A stretch of DNA of 45,167 bases from an uncultured Saprospiraceae bacterium (GTDB taxonomy: Bacteria; Bacteroidota; Bacteroidia; Chitinophagales; Saprospiraceae): positions 1 to 45,167 of the forward strand of contig CALFWW010000056.1 in NCBI GenBank assembly GCA_937928575.1, given 5' to 3'. Below are positions 1 through 7,993 of this stretch, piece by piece; the stretch's first letter is position 1; each line of letters begins with the position of its first letter. The notes below the pieces were generated by a model. It was not told where the DNA came from. It saw only the letters and a list, made by a program, of their open reading frames with translations, and ran no database searches. A program made the translations under genes and the position numbers.

Positions 1-117
1 AAAGATCAGCGAATCAAGAATTGGTACGAGTCTGCAAAACGTGGTGAAGAAATGGTAATGGAGTTTCAGGAGTTGTGGGAAAGTGGGAAGTTGGTGGAGC
101 ATATTTTACCGCTTTAG
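1..117 (+). CDS. C-terminal end of an unidentified protein (5' truncated by window edge)
   Basis: An open frame runs from the first base to a TAG at 115-117 and encodes 38 residues, ending in LVEHILPL. It contains a charged amphipathic stretch with the segment AKRGEEMVMEFQELWESGKL, which looks like a C-terminal helix. No stop interrupts it and it has coding-like composition, so it is most likely the tail of a gene that starts upstream of the window. The family cannot be recognised from this fragment. Confidence 0.5.
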   Translation, partial: KDQRIKNWYESAKRGEEMVMEFQELWESGKLVEHILPL

Positions 118-243
118 TTGAAAGTTGCTTAGACATCCTGTTTGAGTTATTAAGAGATTTCAAATCCATAGTAGGAAGTCTGGACTAATAATAAAAGCCC
201 TCACTTTCGTGAAGCCTTTAATGTGAGCGTGGAGATGAATGCA

Positions 244-389
244 GTGCAGTCCGATAGGACCAAATGTCCCAGAGGACATTTGACGTAATGAACCGCAATG
301 CGGCTTATCCAGGTTTTAGAAATATAAAGTGCAGTCCGATGGGACCAAATGTCCCAGAGGACATTTGACGTAATGAACCGCAATGCGGC
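244..389. repeat. Two-copy 61-bp direct repeat, each copy with two hairpins
   Basis: Copies at 244-304 and 329-389 are nearly identical (cgatagga versus cgatggga is the main difference) and are separated by 24 bp. Each copy contains a perfect stem caaatgtcc/ggacatttg with a 4-nt loop, followed by a smaller ccgcaatgcgg stem. The arrangement resembles REP/BIME-type extragenic elements. Open frames through it come from the repeat, not from a gene. It lies between the truncated gene and the tRNA. Confidence 0.75.
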
Positions 390-454
390 AGGCCCAAGTT
401 TCATAAATACAAAAGACCCTAACATTTCTGTTAAGGTCCTTTATGTGAGATTTG

Positions 455-529
455 TGAGAGTGGAGGGATTCGAACCCCCGACCCCTACACTGTCAAGGTA
501 ATGCTCTAAACCAACTGAGCTACACTCTC
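455..529 (-). tRNA. tRNA-Val (GAC anticodon)
   Basis: Read on the minus strand this folds as a complete cloverleaf. The acceptor stem is GAGAGTG (529-523) pairing with CACTCTC (462-456), and the D arm is GCTCAGTTGGTTTAGAGC. The anticodon loop TTGACAG gives GAC. The T arm contains the canonical GGTTCGAATCC. The discriminator is A and CCA is not encoded. The anticodon stem TTACC/TGTAG has one G-U pair and one mismatch next to the loop, slightly weaker than usual but compatible with function. A truncated second copy of its 5' half lies about 115 bp upstream on the same strand. Confidence 0.92.
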
Positions 530-645
530 TAGTGTTTTCGTTTTTTGTTCTATTCTTTTCTGCAAGCCGCTTCTAGCAAAGCGGTTCACTCTTTTTGAAT
601 TGACTCTGGTCAATTCAATTCCGATTATCATCGGAAACTTTCGTT

Positions 646-679
646 CATGCTCTAAACCAACTGAGCTACACGCTCTAGT
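646..679 (-). pseudogene. Truncated tRNA 5' half (acceptor 5' strand plus D arm only)
   Basis: The minus strand here reads GAGCGTG-TA-GCTCAGTTGGTTTAGAGC-AT, matching the intact tRNA-Val from the acceptor 5' strand to the start of the anticodon stem, with one substitution in the acceptor strand (GAGCGTG versus GAGAGTG). After that the sequence is unrelated: there is no anticodon loop, T arm or 3' acceptor strand. The short flank CTAG before the tRNA 5' end is shared by both copies. It is most simply a partial duplication or deletion remnant of a tandem tRNA gene. Confidence 0.75.
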
Positions 680-885
680 AACATATCGGACGCGAAAATA
701 ATATTTTTTCAATCAAATCCACAAATTGTATGGAAACTAATACCCCAATTTAAGCTACTTTCTATCGAAATCTGAAGTAAACTAAGATAATTTTCCATTC
801 GGGAACTATTTCATACCCACTGCGGTAATTGTATTGGAAGGACACTGACAGCTTCATCTAATTTTAGATGATGGTATCACATATG

Positions 886-914
886 AAAATGAGGGGTTCG
901 GTCCTCATTTTTTT
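886..914. terminator. Hairpin terminator downstream of the XdhC-family gene
   Basis: A perfect 9-bp stem aaaatgagg (886-894) / cctcatttt (903-911) with an 8-nt loop is followed by a T run on the plus strand. On the minus strand the run of Ts after the stem also fits termination of the gene ending at 929. It can work in either direction. A second small stem catcta/tagatg lies just before it at about 854-869. Confidence 0.7.
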
Positions 915-928
915 CATAACTCAACAAC

Positions 929-2026
929 TTACTCCCGAATATGAATCGTTCCATCCCGATCCTTCAAATAACCACCAGCTCTTTTCCTAAACACCGTAAT
1001 AATCTCTGAAGCAATCGATAAAGCAATCTCTTCCGGTGTTTCTGCTCCAATATCTAAACCCACCGGACTGTAAAAGTATTTCACTTGATCTAAATCTTGT
1101 AATTGCAATTCATCCTGCATCTTTTGCATTCGTTTCTTTGGACCTAACATCCCTACATATGGAGGTTTTGCTTTCAGAAAATGAGGTAGCATTTTTTTGT
1201 CCCAATTATAATCATGAGACATCAAAACAACTGCCGTAAATTCATCAATAGGAACTTTTTCAAAATCTTCATATGGGTATACTTGTTTTGATTTTGAAAA
1301 TATATTTTTAGAAAACTTTTTTACTGCACCGACAATGTGCATTTCCCATCCTAGTTCGTGCGCAATCCCCACAAAAGCATTGACATCATAATTGTGTCCT
1401 ACAATCACCAATTTAGTTTCAGGTCTCAAAAATTCAATCAATACTTTTAATTGCTCTCCCGATTGATATTCAAAGTTTAAAACCTGAGGACGTTGCTTTC
1501 GAAGCGTTTCCGTAATTGCATTGTTTAATTTTAAAGGATCCAGATTACAGAAATTGAGATTAGACAAATCTTCTTTTACAATCTGAGTTTGACCTAACAA
1601 TTCATCGGATGTTCCAACTTCGATTATTTTCAATAAAATGGAAGGTGCATCTGATTCTACAATTTGACGAAGTTGTTCAATAGGATTATTTTTATCATTC
1701 GGATCGATTGGAGTGAACAACACTTCAATTCTACCATTGCATCCCAAACCAACTCCTATCTGATTTTTGTCATCATCCATCGTATCATAAATAACGCGAG
1801 AAGATTTATTTTTGAAAATAGCTTGTTGGGAACGCTTCAATGCATCTCCTTCTAAACATCCACCACTGATTCCTCCAATCCATTGACCATTACTACTGAC
1901 CAACATTCGTGCACCGATTCTGCGATAGGAGGACGCTTCAACATTGACGACAGATGCTAGTGCTAGTTTTTCTGTATCGTGATCCGCTGCATCATAGGTG
2001 GAAATGATATTTCTAATTTCTTTCAA
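929..2026 (-). CDS. XdhC/CoxI family protein
   Basis: This 365-residue protein has the two-part architecture of the XdhC/CoxI family. The N-terminal domain carries the signature around SSYRRIGARML and ISGGCLEGD (about residues 32-62) and GLGCNGRIEVLF (about 93-104). The C-terminal Rossmann-like domain begins near LVIVGHNYDV (about 207) and contains YVGMLGPKKR. Family members bind molybdenum cofactor and help its sulfuration and insertion into xanthine dehydrogenase or CO dehydrogenase. No xanthine dehydrogenase-type gene lies in the window; the molybdoenzyme at 22351-25236 belongs to another (DMSO reductase) family. It is divergent from gpsA across 232 bp and is followed by a strong terminator, so it is probably monocistronic. 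Family assignment is firm; the client enzyme is unknown. Confidence 0.9.
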   Translation of the reverse strand: MKEIRNIISTYDAADHDTEKLALASVVNVEASSYRRIGARMLVSSNGQWIGGISGGCLEGDALKRSQQAIFKNKSSRVIYDTMDDDKNQIGVGLGCNGRIEVLFTPIDPNDKNNPIEQLRQIVESDAPSILLKIIEVGTSDELLGQTQIVKEDLSNLNFCNLDPLKLNNAITETLRKQRPQVLNFEYQSGEQLKVLIEFLRPETKLVIVGHNYDVNAFVGIAHELGWEMHIVGAVKKFSKNIFSKSKQVYPYEDFEKVPIDEFTAVVLMSHDYNWDKKMLPHFLKAKPPYVGMLGPKKRMQKMQDELQLQDLDQVKYFYSPVGLDIGAETPEEIALSIASEIITVFRKRAGGYLKDRDGTIHIRE

Positions 2027-2258
2027 TCTACATTATTTGTTTAGTCACGCTAAAGATAAACTATTCAGTAAAAGAAAAAGAAAGGAGTAGTTTAGAGATG
2101 AAAATAATCGCTTCTCAATCATCGAAATTTGAAAATTCTAAATTCATCATTAGGACATAAAACGCTACTTTCTACGAGTCAGATGAATTGTATATAAAAC
2201 GAACGAATTCACTTTCCATACTTTATTTTTTTTATTTTACATTCCAAATTCGAAAAAA

Positions 2259-3260
2259 ATGAAATTAAAAGTCGGTTTATTAGGTGGCGGATCATGGGGA
2301 ACGACGGTAGCCTCGCTTGCTGCAAAAAATGCAGATGTAACCATTTGGGCGCGCGACAAAAACACGGTCAACGAAATCAATACGCAACACACTAATAACA
2401 AATATTTGCCAGATGCCAAACTAACTCGCAGTCTAATAGCGAATGAAGAAATCGAAGCAACCGTCAAAAACGCAGATGTCATCGTGATGGGTATCCCCTC
2501 TCAACATATGCGTTCTGTTTTGGAAAAAGCAAAACCATTTATCCGTCCTTGGGTTCCTATCCTTAGTTTGTCCAAAGGAATTGAGATGACCACTAAAATG
2601 AGAATGACAGAGGTGATTGAAGAATTGATGCCCGGTCATCCTGTTGGTTTGTTGACAGGTCCGAATTTGGCGAAAGAAATCATCAAAGGTCAAGCCGCAG
2701 CGAGTGTGATTGCTATGGTGGATACAACGATTGCAAAAGCCCTTCAGAAAGTTTTTCAAACAGGGCTTTTCCGTGTCTACACCAATGACGATGTGATTGG
2801 TTGCGAATTGGGTGGTACGCTAAAAAATATCATTGCCATTGCAACCGGTATGGGAGATGGTGCAAATGCTGGTGAAAACACACGTGCTGCCATCATCACC
2901 AGAGGTCTGGCAGAATTGACAAGACTTGGAGTAGCACTCGGTGGTCGTCAAGAAACCTTTGCGGGCCTCACTGGCATGGGGGATCTTGTTGCCACTTGCT
3001 CCAGTTCGAAAAGTCGTAATCGTACTGTTGGATTTCAATTGGGTCAAGGAAAAAAACTGGAGGAAATTATTGCTGGAATGAATGAAGTGGCCGAAGGAGT
3101 GAAAACAACTAAAGTGGTGATGGAAGTTACCAAACAATATAATGTCGAAATGCCCATCACAGAAGAAGTGTACAAAGTGTTGTATGAGGGGAACACTGTT
3201 TTTGATGCGTTTAAAGGATTGTTGCGAAAGGAAGCTGGGTCGGAGAGAGATGCTGGGTGA
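2259..3260 (+). CDS. gpsA: NAD(P)+-dependent glycerol-3-phosphate dehydrogenase
   Basis: This 333-residue cytosolic enzyme interconverts dihydroxyacetone phosphate and sn-glycerol-3-phosphate, the backbone for phospholipid synthesis. The N-terminal Rossmann fold shows GLLGGGSWGTT (residues 6-16) for NAD(P) binding. LSKGIE and LTGPNLAKEI follow, and the catalytic lysine lies in GCELGGTLKNIIAIATGMGD. GLTGMGDL and SRNR mark the substrate site. Length matches the family. The ATG at 2259 is followed at once by the nucleotide-binding strand, so the start is well supported. The gene stands alone on the plus strand, divergent from the XdhC-family gene and followed by a large palindromic repeat that separates it from a convergent transporter. 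Confidence 0.97.
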   Translation: MKLKVGLLGGGSWGTTVASLAAKNADVTIWARDKNTVNEINTQHTNNKYLPDAKLTRSLIANEEIEATVKNADVIVMGIPSQHMRSVLEKAKPFIRPWVPILSLSKGIEMTTKMRMTEVIEELMPGHPVGLLTGPNLAKEIIKGQAAASVIAMVDTTIAKALQKVFQTGLFRVYTNDDVIGCELGGTLKNIIAIATGMGDGANAGENTRAAIITRGLAELTRLGVALGGRQETFAGLTGMGDLVATCSSSKSRNRTVGFQLGQGKKLEEIIAGMNEVAEGVKTTKVVMEVTKQYNVEMPITEEVYKVLYEGNTVFDAFKGLLRKEAGSERDAG

Positions 3261-3280
3261 TTTTAGATTTTATGAAAATT

Positions 3281-3561
3281 AAAAAATTGAATATCGAATT
3301 TCGAACAAGAAATGTCGAATTTCGCAGTGGAGTTCGCGGGAAGCTCGCGGGCCAATGTAATGGAAATTCCTCTTGTCATTCTGAGTGAAATAATTGTTCC
3401 CAAAACAATTATGGAATCGAAGAACCAAGAGGAATTTCCGTGACATTGGCTCGCGAGCTCGTACGTGCTTAGATCCATATGCTCCACTTCGACATTCGAA
3501 ATTCTGCGGTTCGATATTCGATATTCATTTTGATATGTTCGATATTCAATTTTTCCCATTA
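3281..3561. repeat. Large nested palindromic repeat element between convergent genes
   Basis: An imperfect inverted repeat of about 280 bp. The inner arms 3343-3375 and 3426-3458 pair over 33 bp with few mismatches (gctcgcgggccaatgt against acattggctcgcgagc). They enclose a further stem aattgtt/aacaatt and the motif tgtcattctgag. Outer arms rich in ttgaatatcgaa / ttcgatattcaa and cagtggag / ctccact extend the palindrome to the ends. It lacks coding capacity and sits between convergent genes. The same core motif tgtcattctgag/gaatcgaagaa recurs in the element at 40651-40944, suggesting one dispersed family. Confidence 0.75.
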
Positions 3562-3568
3562 TTTGAAA

Positions 3569-4840
3569 CTACTTAAAAAAGTCCATCAACCCAACAATCC
3601 CATTATAAGAAATAACTAAAGAGAAAAACAACGCCAAACCTAAAATGATATTAATCCAAATACTTGCTGTTGCTTCCTTCATCACTTCTTTTTTATTGAT
3701 GATAATCAGGATCCCAATAATAACGGCTGGTAACACGAACACATTCAAAACTTGAGATAGTATCTGCATCGGAATTGGTTTTGCACCAAAAATGGGAACA
3801 ATCAAAGCGACCAGAGAAGCGAAAAATATGACGACTTTGAATTGTGTTGAGCTTGTGTCTAACTCCCCTTTTTGATAATCCGCCAATAATAACGGAGCAA
3901 TCAAAGTGCAAGGAAAGATTGAAGAAAGCCCTGCACATAAAGTTCCGAAAAAGAAAATGGTGACTGCTAAATTTCCAGCGACAGGTTCTAGTGTATTGGC
4001 CATATCTAACACTTTCTTTACAGGAGCGCCGTCATAAAATAATGCACCGCAAGCAACTGCCATAATCGATCCACTTATCACAAAAATCAAAATTGCTGCT
4101 AAAATTGCATCCTTCTTTTGATTCTTGAGATTTGCTATCGTCCATCCTTTTCCTCTTACAAAAAGTGGTCTCGATAAAAAAGTTGCTGCAGCCATTGTCG
4201 TACCAACAAATGCGGCGACCATCATTTCCTCACCTGGAGGGATGGATGGAACTAACCCCATTAATACATCCGTAGGAAGTGGATAAACGAAAAATAAAGA
4301 GAAGAAAAATGAAAGCCCCATGATCGACACGAAAATGATTAGAACTTTTTCGAAGAAGGTGTACTTCCCCACCATCATCAATAAAAAGAATATAGTTACA
4401 ATCAAAATTGCAATTCCAAGGACGACACCATATTGGTAAGCCTCCAAAGCTGGATAAGCTATTGCCAACAACTCAAATATAATGTTAGAAGTGATTCCCA
4501 AAATTCCCATCAACGAACCCCATTGACCGTCGACTACTCCTACAATTATCAGTAATGCCAGATATTTACCTCCTTTGATATGTTTTTTAAATCCAAATAA
4601 TGCGGTGTCACCAGTTCGCAAAGCGTAATTTCCGTAGACATGCATCAGCACACCAGAAAACAAACAACTCAATAACAAAACCCACAATAATTGCATTCCG
4701 GAGGTACTTCCTGCCACAATCATAGAGGTCACACTTCCTGTTCCGATGGTGTAGCCAATAGCAAAAATTCCTGGTCCAAAAGATAAAATTAAATTTTTTA
4801 GCTTTCCGAAAAATGAGGTGGTCTTGTTTTCTACTGGCAT
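3569..4840 (-). CDS. Divergent Nramp-family transporter lacking the canonical metal-binding motifs
   Basis: This 423-residue polytopic membrane protein has about 11 hydrophobic segments and an Nramp/LeuT-fold start (FGPGIFAIGYTIGTGS). In true Mn/Fe transporters TM1 carries DPGN and TM6 carries MPH. Here the TM1 position reads IGTG and the TM6 segment reads GTTMAAATFLSRP, so the metal-ligand Asp, Asn, Met and the His are all missing. It follows the GntK-Gnd fusion gene by 24 bp and is probably the last gene of the alginate operon. The context suggests an organic acid or another non-transition-metal substrate, but that is inference. A second Nramp homologue at 29205-30410 is also degenerate, in a different way. 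The convergent side is closed by the palindromic element. Confidence 0.8.
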   Translation of the reverse strand: MPVENKTTSFFGKLKNLILSFGPGIFAIGYTIGTGSVTSMIVAGSTSGMQLLWVLLLSCLFSGVLMHVYGNYALRTGDTALFGFKKHIKGGKYLALLIIVGVVDGQWGSLMGILGITSNIIFELLAIAYPALEAYQYGVVLGIAILIVTIFFLLMMVGKYTFFEKVLIIFVSIMGLSFFFSLFFVYPLPTDVLMGLVPSIPPGEEMMVAAFVGTTMAAATFLSRPLFVRGKGWTIANLKNQKKDAILAAILIFVISGSIMAVACGALFYDGAPVKKVLDMANTLEPVAGNLAVTIFFFGTLCAGLSSIFPCTLIAPLLLADYQKGELDTSSTQFKVVIFFASLVALIVPIFGAKPIPMQILSQVLNVFVLPAVIIGILIIINKKEVMKEATASIWINIILGLALFFSLVISYNGIVGLMDFFK

Positions 4841-4864
4841 GAGGTATTGAGGTTTAGTTAGTGA

Positions 4865-6766
4865 TCATTCTTTCCATTTGGTATGGTGAAACTTTCCTGA
4901 ATCATCATCGATTCTTTGATAAGTATGTGCACCAAAATAATCTCGCTGTGCTTGAATCAAATTGGCCGTTGAAGTTGCATTTGTAATGTTATTGAAAAAA
5001 TTGATCGCTTCCGAAAAGCAAGGAACTGGGATTTCGTTCAGTATGGATTGAGCAACAATATTCGCCATTCCTGATTTATAATTTTGAAGTTGATCCACAA
5101 TCTTTGGATGAATCAATAAATTGGATGACTCTTTTAAAATTGAAATCAAATCGATCATTAATTCAGATCGGATGATACAACCGTTGGTCCAAATTCTTGC
5201 GATCTCACTGAGATTCAAATTCCATTCAAATTTTTCAGAAGCAGAATTGATCAATTGAAAACCTTGATAATGATTGATTATTCTTGCAAATTGATAAGCA
5301 TTTAACAATTCATTTACATCTATATTAAATTGCGGAGCAGCGTCACTTCTATATTTTGAATCTAAATCTATTCGAAGGTCTTTGTAAAAAGAAGTATATC
5401 TGGCAAATAAAGCAGTCGCAATCATCGTGCTCGGCATCCCTAATTGAGCTGAAGCGATTGTCGCCCAATTGCCGGTGCCTTTATTTCCTGCCTTATCCAT
5501 GATTTTGTCCAGCAACCAAAATTCCCCTTCTTTTTTTCTCAGAATATCAATTGTGATTTCCAACAAATAGCTATTGGTGGTAGATTTCCAGTCAGTCAAA
5601 ATAGCTGCGATTTCATCCGCATTCTTTCCCGTGGATTTCAAGATTCCATAAACCTCACAAAGCAATTGCATCTCTGCATATTCGATCCCGTTGTGAATCA
5701 TTTTTACAAAATGCCCACTTCCTTGAGGACCAATATAAGTCGTGCATGGATGTTCATTGCGATCTTTTGCAGCAATTGCATTGAAGAATTTAGAGACTTT
5801 GGCATAAGTCGCTTGATCTCCTCCAGGCATAATGGATGGACCTCTCAATGCTCCTTCTTCACCACCTGAAACCCCTGCGCCAATGAAGAAAATTTCTTTG
5901 GATTTCAAGTAGCTTTCCCGTTCATTCGTCTGATTGTAATTGGCATTTCCACCGTCAATGATAATATCTCCCCGCGATAAATATGGTAACAAAGAATTAA
6001 TGACTTCATCGATTGTTTTACCTGCATTTACCATCAACATAATTTTGCGTGGTTGCTCCAAAGCGTTGACAAAATGCTCCACATGATCAAATGGAATTGC
6101 CTTTGCTAATTCATCAAAAGCATTTACAAAATCACGTGCAACATTTTCTTCTACTCCATCTACGTGTCTATTGAACAGTGCCAACTTGAATCCCTTACTT
6201 GCCAAATTCCGACTCAAACTTTTACCCATCACTCCCAATCCGTATAAGCCGAATTCAGCTTTCCCAACTATTTCTTTTTTGATAATTTCCACAATTTCTT
6301 CTGGTTTCGATTTTATATTGATAACAACTGCCGCTTCAGAATATTCTAAAGTATCAAATTGAGATTGTAATAATGATGGCGGCATAAAGTGTCCTTTCCG
6401 AAGTTTCAATCGTTCTGAAATTTGCTCAAATGAACCATTTAAATGAACCCATTTTACAGACTCGTTAATGCCTTGTTGTAATAAAACACGATACGATTCT
6501 TTGAGTGCTGAACAGGCAATGATACAACTCCCCTTTGCTAAATTTTCTTTGGCTAATGCATTGAGTCGAACCAACCAAGGTGCTCGATCTGAATCCGTCA
6601 ATGGAATTCCATCCGACATTTTTTGAATATTGGCATCTGGATGAAAATCGTCCCCATCAAAAAAAGGAATTTTTAGTGAAGTAGACAATAACTGCCCTAT
6701 GGTACTTTTCCCTGAACCGGAAACTCCAAAGATAAATATTGCTTTATGATTAGTTTGGTCTTTCAA
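4865..6766 (-). CDS. gntK/gnd: Fused gluconokinase / 6-phosphogluconate dehydrogenase
   Basis: One 633-residue frame joins two normally separate enzymes. Residues 1-165 are a GntK-type gluconate kinase with P-loop GVSGSGKST (14-22), FFDGDDFHP and RKGHFMP, near the usual full length. After a very short linker, residues 172-633 are a 6-phosphogluconate dehydrogenase with NADP-binding GLGVMG (176-181), IDGGNANY, GVSGGEEGA (about 299-307), catalytic HFVKMIHNGIEY (K355) and GNKGTGNWA. The predicted flux is gluconate to 6-phosphogluconate to ribulose-5-phosphate, CO2 and NADPH. It lies 78 bp downstream of the PL7 lyase genes and 24 bp upstream of the Nramp-like gene, so it appears co-transcribed with alginate catabolism. 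NADPH supply for the uronate reductases is a plausible role but inferred. No internal stop, start or linker suggests a sequencing artefact. Confidence 0.93.
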   Translation of the reverse strand: MKDQTNHKAIFIFGVSGSGKSTIGQLLSTSLKIPFFDGDDFHPDANIQKMSDGIPLTDSDRAPWLVRLNALAKENLAKGSCIIACSALKESYRVLLQQGINESVKWVHLNGSFEQISERLKLRKGHFMPPSLLQSQFDTLEYSEAAVVINIKSKPEEIVEIIKKEIVGKAEFGLYGLGVMGKSLSRNLASKGFKLALFNRHVDGVEENVARDFVNAFDELAKAIPFDHVEHFVNALEQPRKIMLMVNAGKTIDEVINSLLPYLSRGDIIIDGGNANYNQTNERESYLKSKEIFFIGAGVSGGEEGALRGPSIMPGGDQATYAKVSKFFNAIAAKDRNEHPCTTYIGPQGSGHFVKMIHNGIEYAEMQLLCEVYGILKSTGKNADEIAAILTDWKSTTNSYLLEITIDILRKKEGEFWLLDKIMDKAGNKGTGNWATIASAQLGMPSTMIATALFARYTSFYKDLRIDLDSKYRSDAAPQFNIDVNELLNAYQFARIINHYQGFQLINSASEKFEWNLNLSEIARIWTNGCIIRSELMIDLISILKESSNLLIHPKIVDQLQNYKSGMANIVAQSILNEIPVPCFSEAINFFNNITNATSTANLIQAQRDYFGAHTYQRIDDDSGKFHHTKWKE

Positions 6767-6844
6767 GAAGAAGACATTTTACCAGATTAAAGGTTCTGAG
6801 TACGTTCGTGGTTTTAGTGATTCAAAAAATGAAATTGGGTTGAC

Positions 6845-7975
6845 TTATTTCTTTCCTTTATAATCATCATTTTTGCTAAAATATTCTTCATTAGACACTG
6901 CACCAGCACTTACATTTACCGTTGCTGTTTTGAACCATACTTCCGCATAGTTGCCAGATGCGTATTGCTTTTGAATGTCCCCACCGTGTGTTTCAGCACC
7001 TGAGCACCAAACACCATTTACCTCTGGAGACTTTCCGTTGGTTTGATTGTAAGAGCCTTGTTTGAAAAATAAACCTTCACCTGTATAAGCATTTGGACGC
7101 TCTACCCCATCTTGTCCTATTGGTACAAAAAGATCTCGTACTTGCTTAGGCATGTCAGCTTTTTTTGTGTATTCTGATTGGACTAAATTTTTCGTAAAGG
7201 ATTTGGTTTCGTGTCCTTTGCTCATGAATTTAACTTTCATGATACCATTGTTCACTTCGATTTCGTAACTTATTTCTTCTCCTAATTCAATTCCATCTTT
7301 AGGTTCTGCCGGATAATCTTTTCCACTCTTTCCAACTACAGAAAAGTCATATCCCCAAACGGGCATTGAGATATCCCATCTACCTCCATTGTCATCACCG
7401 GCTGTATTTATTTCATAGTTCCAAAAAATCGAACCTTTGGAATGGCCTGGAAATTTTTTGTAAAATATTTTAAGTGGTTCGTTTTCGTGTCCATCTGCAC
7501 TATGGATTTGACCAATGACAACTGAGTAAGAAGCGGCAACCCGTGCATCACCTGTTGGAGATACATTCATAACTTTGCAGGTACCAGTCAACTTATCATT
7601 CGCCTTTTGGGGGAACCATTTTTTTGTTTGAGCTAATTCCGTTCTTGTATTGTTGGATGACCCGTGTGTATCTCCTGAGTTTGGCGTTTTATAAACAACC
7701 CAATCTTGTCCACCTTCATTCGTGGTGTAGAAAAAATCTTTGTTTTCATATTGAACGGGCAAACGTACATTACTTCCATCACCCAGAATTAAATTAAACT
7801 GATCGAAAAACGGGATCACATCATTCGGATAAACCGTTTTGTTAGCATCAGTTTTACTCATTGCATTATTAGTACTGGTATCCTTCGCACTCGTATCCGC
7901 ATTGGAACAACTATTGAATGCTAGGATAATCCCAAGGAATAAGACTGTAGATAACGTTGTGATCAGATTTTTCAT
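6845..7975 (-). CDS. PL7 family alginate lyase, lipoprotein (copy 1)
   Basis: This 376-residue protein starts with a lipoprotein signal (MKNLITTLSTVLFLGIILAF-NSC, lipid-bearing Cys23) followed by a Ser/Thr/Asp-rich linker. The PL7 beta-jelly-roll domain spans about residues 50-352. It shows the three family signatures: NTRTEL (109-114), QIH (156-158, catalytic His) and FKQGSYNQ (304-311, catalytic Tyr309). In PL7 the QIH form is usually linked to cleavage of G-containing blocks. The enzyme would beta-eliminate alginate to unsaturated oligouronates. No carbohydrate-binding module is present. The residues after the lipid Cys (SNADTSA) lack the acidic cluster of a surface-export signal, so a periplasmic location is possible. 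It lies 18 bp downstream of its paralogue, pointing to tandem duplication. Confidence 0.92.
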   Translation of the reverse strand: MKNLITTLSTVLFLGIILAFNSCSNADTSAKDTSTNNAMSKTDANKTVYPNDVIPFFDQFNLILGDGSNVRLPVQYENKDFFYTTNEGGQDWVVYKTPNSGDTHGSSNNTRTELAQTKKWFPQKANDKLTGTCKVMNVSPTGDARVAASYSVVIGQIHSADGHENEPLKIFYKKFPGHSKGSIFWNYEINTAGDDNGGRWDISMPVWGYDFSVVGKSGKDYPAEPKDGIELGEEISYEIEVNNGIMKVKFMSKGHETKSFTKNLVQSEYTKKADMPKQVRDLFVPIGQDGVERPNAYTGEGLFFKQGSYNQTNGKSPEVNGVWCSGAETHGGDIQKQYASGNYAEVWFKTATVNVSAGAVSNEEYFSKNDDYKGKK

Positions 7976-7993
7976 AATTATGCTCTTTTTGTT

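Noticed and set aside
244..389. CRISPR array
   Set aside because: Only two copies, internally palindromic, with a single AT-rich spacer and no cas genes.
529..679. Possible intron-split or group I intron-containing tRNA
   Set aside because: The second 5' half has no matching 3' half of its own, and the first tRNA is complete without it, so a partial duplicate is simpler.
201..712. Minus-strand ORFs of 74 and 68 codons around the tRNA
   Set aside because: They run through the hairpin repeats, the tRNA and the truncated tRNA copy, so the frames come from those features.
3263..3576. ORFs of 98 and 60 codons on opposite strands
   Set aside because: Both lie wholly or mostly in the palindromic repeat and have no protein-like composition.
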